64,000 nucleotides of DNA, taken from the NCBI RefSeq assembly GCF_000374845.1, contig NZ_KB895419.1:124001-188000 (forward strand), in the 5' to 3' direction. The notes below the pieces were generated by a model. The model did no database searches. It was not told the DNA's origin and saw nothing but the letters and a program-made list of their open reading frames with translations. Within the stretch, counting starts at the first letter, position 1; each line of letters begins with the position of its first letter. Below, piece after piece: positions 62,770 to 64,000 of the stretch. The translations under genes were made by a program, and so were the position numbers. The stretch comes from Paenibacillus terrigena DSM 21567. Its GTDB lineage: Bacteria; Bacillota; Bacilli; Paenibacillales; Paenibacillaceae.

Positions 62770-63672
62770 ATGATGTACGATTGTGCTATTGTGGGCGGAG
62801 GTCCAGCAGGGTTAAATGCAGCGTTGGTACTGGGAAGAGCTAGGCGGAGTGTAGCAGTAATAGATAATAATCAGCCAAGGAATCGCGTTACACATGCATC
62901 TCATGGGTTTATTACGCGAGATAACGTCACACCTGCCGAGTTCAGGCGTATTGCCTACGAAGAGGTACTCCGTTATCCATCCGTACGGCATTGGCAAGTT
63001 GACGTAGCCCATATATCCAAGACAGAGCAGGGGTTCGAAATCAGTACCCAATCGGATGAAATCATCCAAGCAAGAAAGGTTATTTTGGCTACAGGGTTGA
63101 GGGAAGTCTTCCCTGACATTGAAGGTCTGCACGACTTTTATGGAACAAGCATATTTAATTGCCCATATTGTGATGGATGGGAGCTCCGAGATCAGCCACT
63201 TGTCATTGTGTCGGAAGAAGCTGGAATATTCCATACGGCTAAAATTCTGTATAACTGGAGTCAGGATTTGGTTGTCTGTACGAATGGACTTGAGATCTTA
63301 ACAAGAGAACAACAAGATATCCTGTCGTCCAAAGGACTTCACATCATGAATAAGCCAATCAAAGCTTTCACAGGTAAGAATCGTATGTTGGAAGAAGTAC
63401 ATTTTACTGATGGCACTTGGATCAAGCGGAGCGGAGGATTTATTACCCCTACCTTCGTACCTAAAGCTGCGTTTGGCGAACAGCTTGGCTATGAGACGAC
63501 AGCATACGGGGGGATTGTGACCGATCCAGCAGGTAGGAGCTCTGTTGCAGGTCTATACGCAGCAGGAGACGCGGCTTATGTAAGACCTTCTCAAGTTATC
63601 TATGCTGCAGCTGCAGGGAGCAAAGTTGCCATGACTGTCAACGCTGACCTGACAGATGAGGATTTTTTATAA
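62770..63672 (+). CDS. Thioredoxin-reductase-like NAD(P)/FAD oxidoreductase
   Basis: About 300 residues, starting MMYDCAIVGGGPAG at ATG 62770 behind GGGAGGG. The FAD-binding GGGPAG is followed by the NPR-like QPRNRVTHASHG, the redox pair in NCPYCDGWE (CPYC) and the C-terminal GLYAAGDAAY FAD-contact motif. The middle of the second domain lacks a clear GxGxxA/G NAD(P) motif (VIVSEEAGIFHTAKI), so coenzyme binding may be altered. It probably acts on a small redox partner other than standard thioredoxin. It is paired with the upstream Rrf2 gene. Confidence 0.85.
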   Translation: MMYDCAIVGGGPAGLNAALVLGRARRSVAVIDNNQPRNRVTHASHGFITRDNVTPAEFRRIAYEEVLRYPSVRHWQVDVAHISKTEQGFEISTQSDEIIQARKVILATGLREVFPDIEGLHDFYGTSIFNCPYCDGWELRDQPLVIVSEEAGIFHTAKILYNWSQDLVVCTNGLEILTREQQDILSSKGLHIMNKPIKAFTGKNRMLEEVHFTDGTWIKRSGGFITPTFVPKAAFGEQLGYETTAYGGIVTDPAGRSSVAGLYAAGDAAYVRPSQVIYAAAAGSKVAMTVNADLTDEDFL

Positions 63673-63866
63673 AAAATAAAGAATTACGGCGTGTGAAATA
63701 GATAATGAAAGAGCAAGATATAAGTAAGCGTTTTCTTGGTGTTAAAATCGCCCATTTTTTTGTTTGCAGCCATCTTTTTCGCGTTTTACAAGGTTATCAA
63801 TATGGCGTAATATTCAATGTTGGAAATGAACATTACAAGATAAATCATTACAATAAATTCTCATAT

Positions 63867-64000
63867 TCGCTGAGTTTTCCGTTAGGGAAAACGGGGGAAC
63901 CAACGTGATGGATATAAATGTATCATCACATGGGGTGAATCTGCAGTTATGCAGTAGGGTGACTCTCACCATCCGAATCCGACAGCTAACCTCGTAAGCG
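63867..64000 (+). promoter_or_regulatory. Cyclic-di-AMP (ydaO/yuaA) riboswitch at the window edge
   Basis: The conserved sequence runs in order: CGCTGA...CCGTTAGGG, ACGGGGGAACCAA, GGGGTGAAT, AGGGTGACTCT, CCGAATCCGACAGCTAACCTCGTAAGCG (last bases of the window). This is the ydaO class, which turns genes off when cyclic-di-AMP is high. The regulated gene lies beyond the window and in this group is typically a cell-wall hydrolase or ion transporter. Between 63673 and 63866 I see only AT-rich promoter-type sequence. Confidence 0.92.

Noticed and set aside
63705-63908. 67-residue ORF at the right edge
   Set aside because: Its end overlaps the conserved part of the cyclic-di-AMP riboswitch, it has no ribosome site and its translation looks unstructured.

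Overview
The window looks like chromosome from a spore-forming, low-to-mid-GC Gram-positive bacterium of the Paenibacillus/Cohnella type. Supporting signs are AGGAGG-type ribosome binding sites, a T-box leader, a cobalamin and a ydaO-type (cyclic-di-AMP) riboswitch, S-layer homology domains, PdaA (spore cortex), adaA/adaB, and an mmg-like operon. Almost every gene is on the + strand; only four are on the minus strand (12725-13015, 21136-21342, 22550-23446, 27280-28173). I see no insertion sequence, prophage, CRISPR array, tRNA or rRNA.

Layout. 1-4.6 kb: the end of a VanW-family gene, a phasin-like protein, a UbiB/AarF kinase-like protein, the adaA-adaB alkylation-repair pair and a small collagen-tailed protein. 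4.7-12.6 kb: a tight seven-gene operon for fatty-acyl/propionyl breakdown (acyl-CoA dehydrogenase A, thiolase, 3-hydroxyacyl-CoA dehydrogenase, acyl-CoA dehydrogenase B, methylisocitrate lyase, methylcitrate synthase, methylcitrate dehydratase). 13.2-18.3 kb: two ABC exporter half-transporters with N-terminal zinc ribbons, flanking a DUF1854 protein. 18.4-24.7 kb: an acyl-CoA ligase, PdaA, a FusB-like EF-G-binding protein behind an apparent leader peptide, a cupredoxin membrane protein and a nucleotidyltransferase. 25-36.4 kb: a PadR-like regulator, two ECF sigma/anti-sigma pairs, a pentapeptide-repeat protein, a GH84 enzyme, DUF2277, NlpC/P60, a TVP38-type membrane protein, and glutaminyl-tRNA synthetase behind a T-box whose apparent specifier is CAA. 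36.6-44.6 kb: a large secreted GH95 fucosidase-type enzyme, a triple Ig-like repeat protein, a phosphodiesterase-type lipoprotein and a LysR regulator. 44.7-57 kb: metE, then a cobalamin riboswitch and a five-gene uptake operon. 57-64 kb: GNAT, a gene remnant, a SUFU-domain protein, marR-SDR, chrA, rrf2-flavoprotein, and a cyclic-di-AMP riboswitch at the right edge.

Two observations stand out. (1) The two acyl-CoA dehydrogenases of the mmg-like operon are degenerate in complementary places. One has lost the flavin-ring motif and catalytic glutamate; the other has lost the RxQFG and QxxGGYG segments that reach across the dimer interface. Together they look like an obligate heteromer with a split active site. 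(2) Behind a B12 riboswitch lies a 1729-residue S-layer-anchored protein built from the same two fold types as animal transcobalamin/intrinsic factor (prenyltransferase-like barrels plus DUF4430 domains). It is followed by a second DUF4430 protein and a complete dedicated ECF transporter, which suggests a Gram-positive cell-surface B12 capture system.

All functional calls come from reading motifs by eye. No database search or structure prediction was run.
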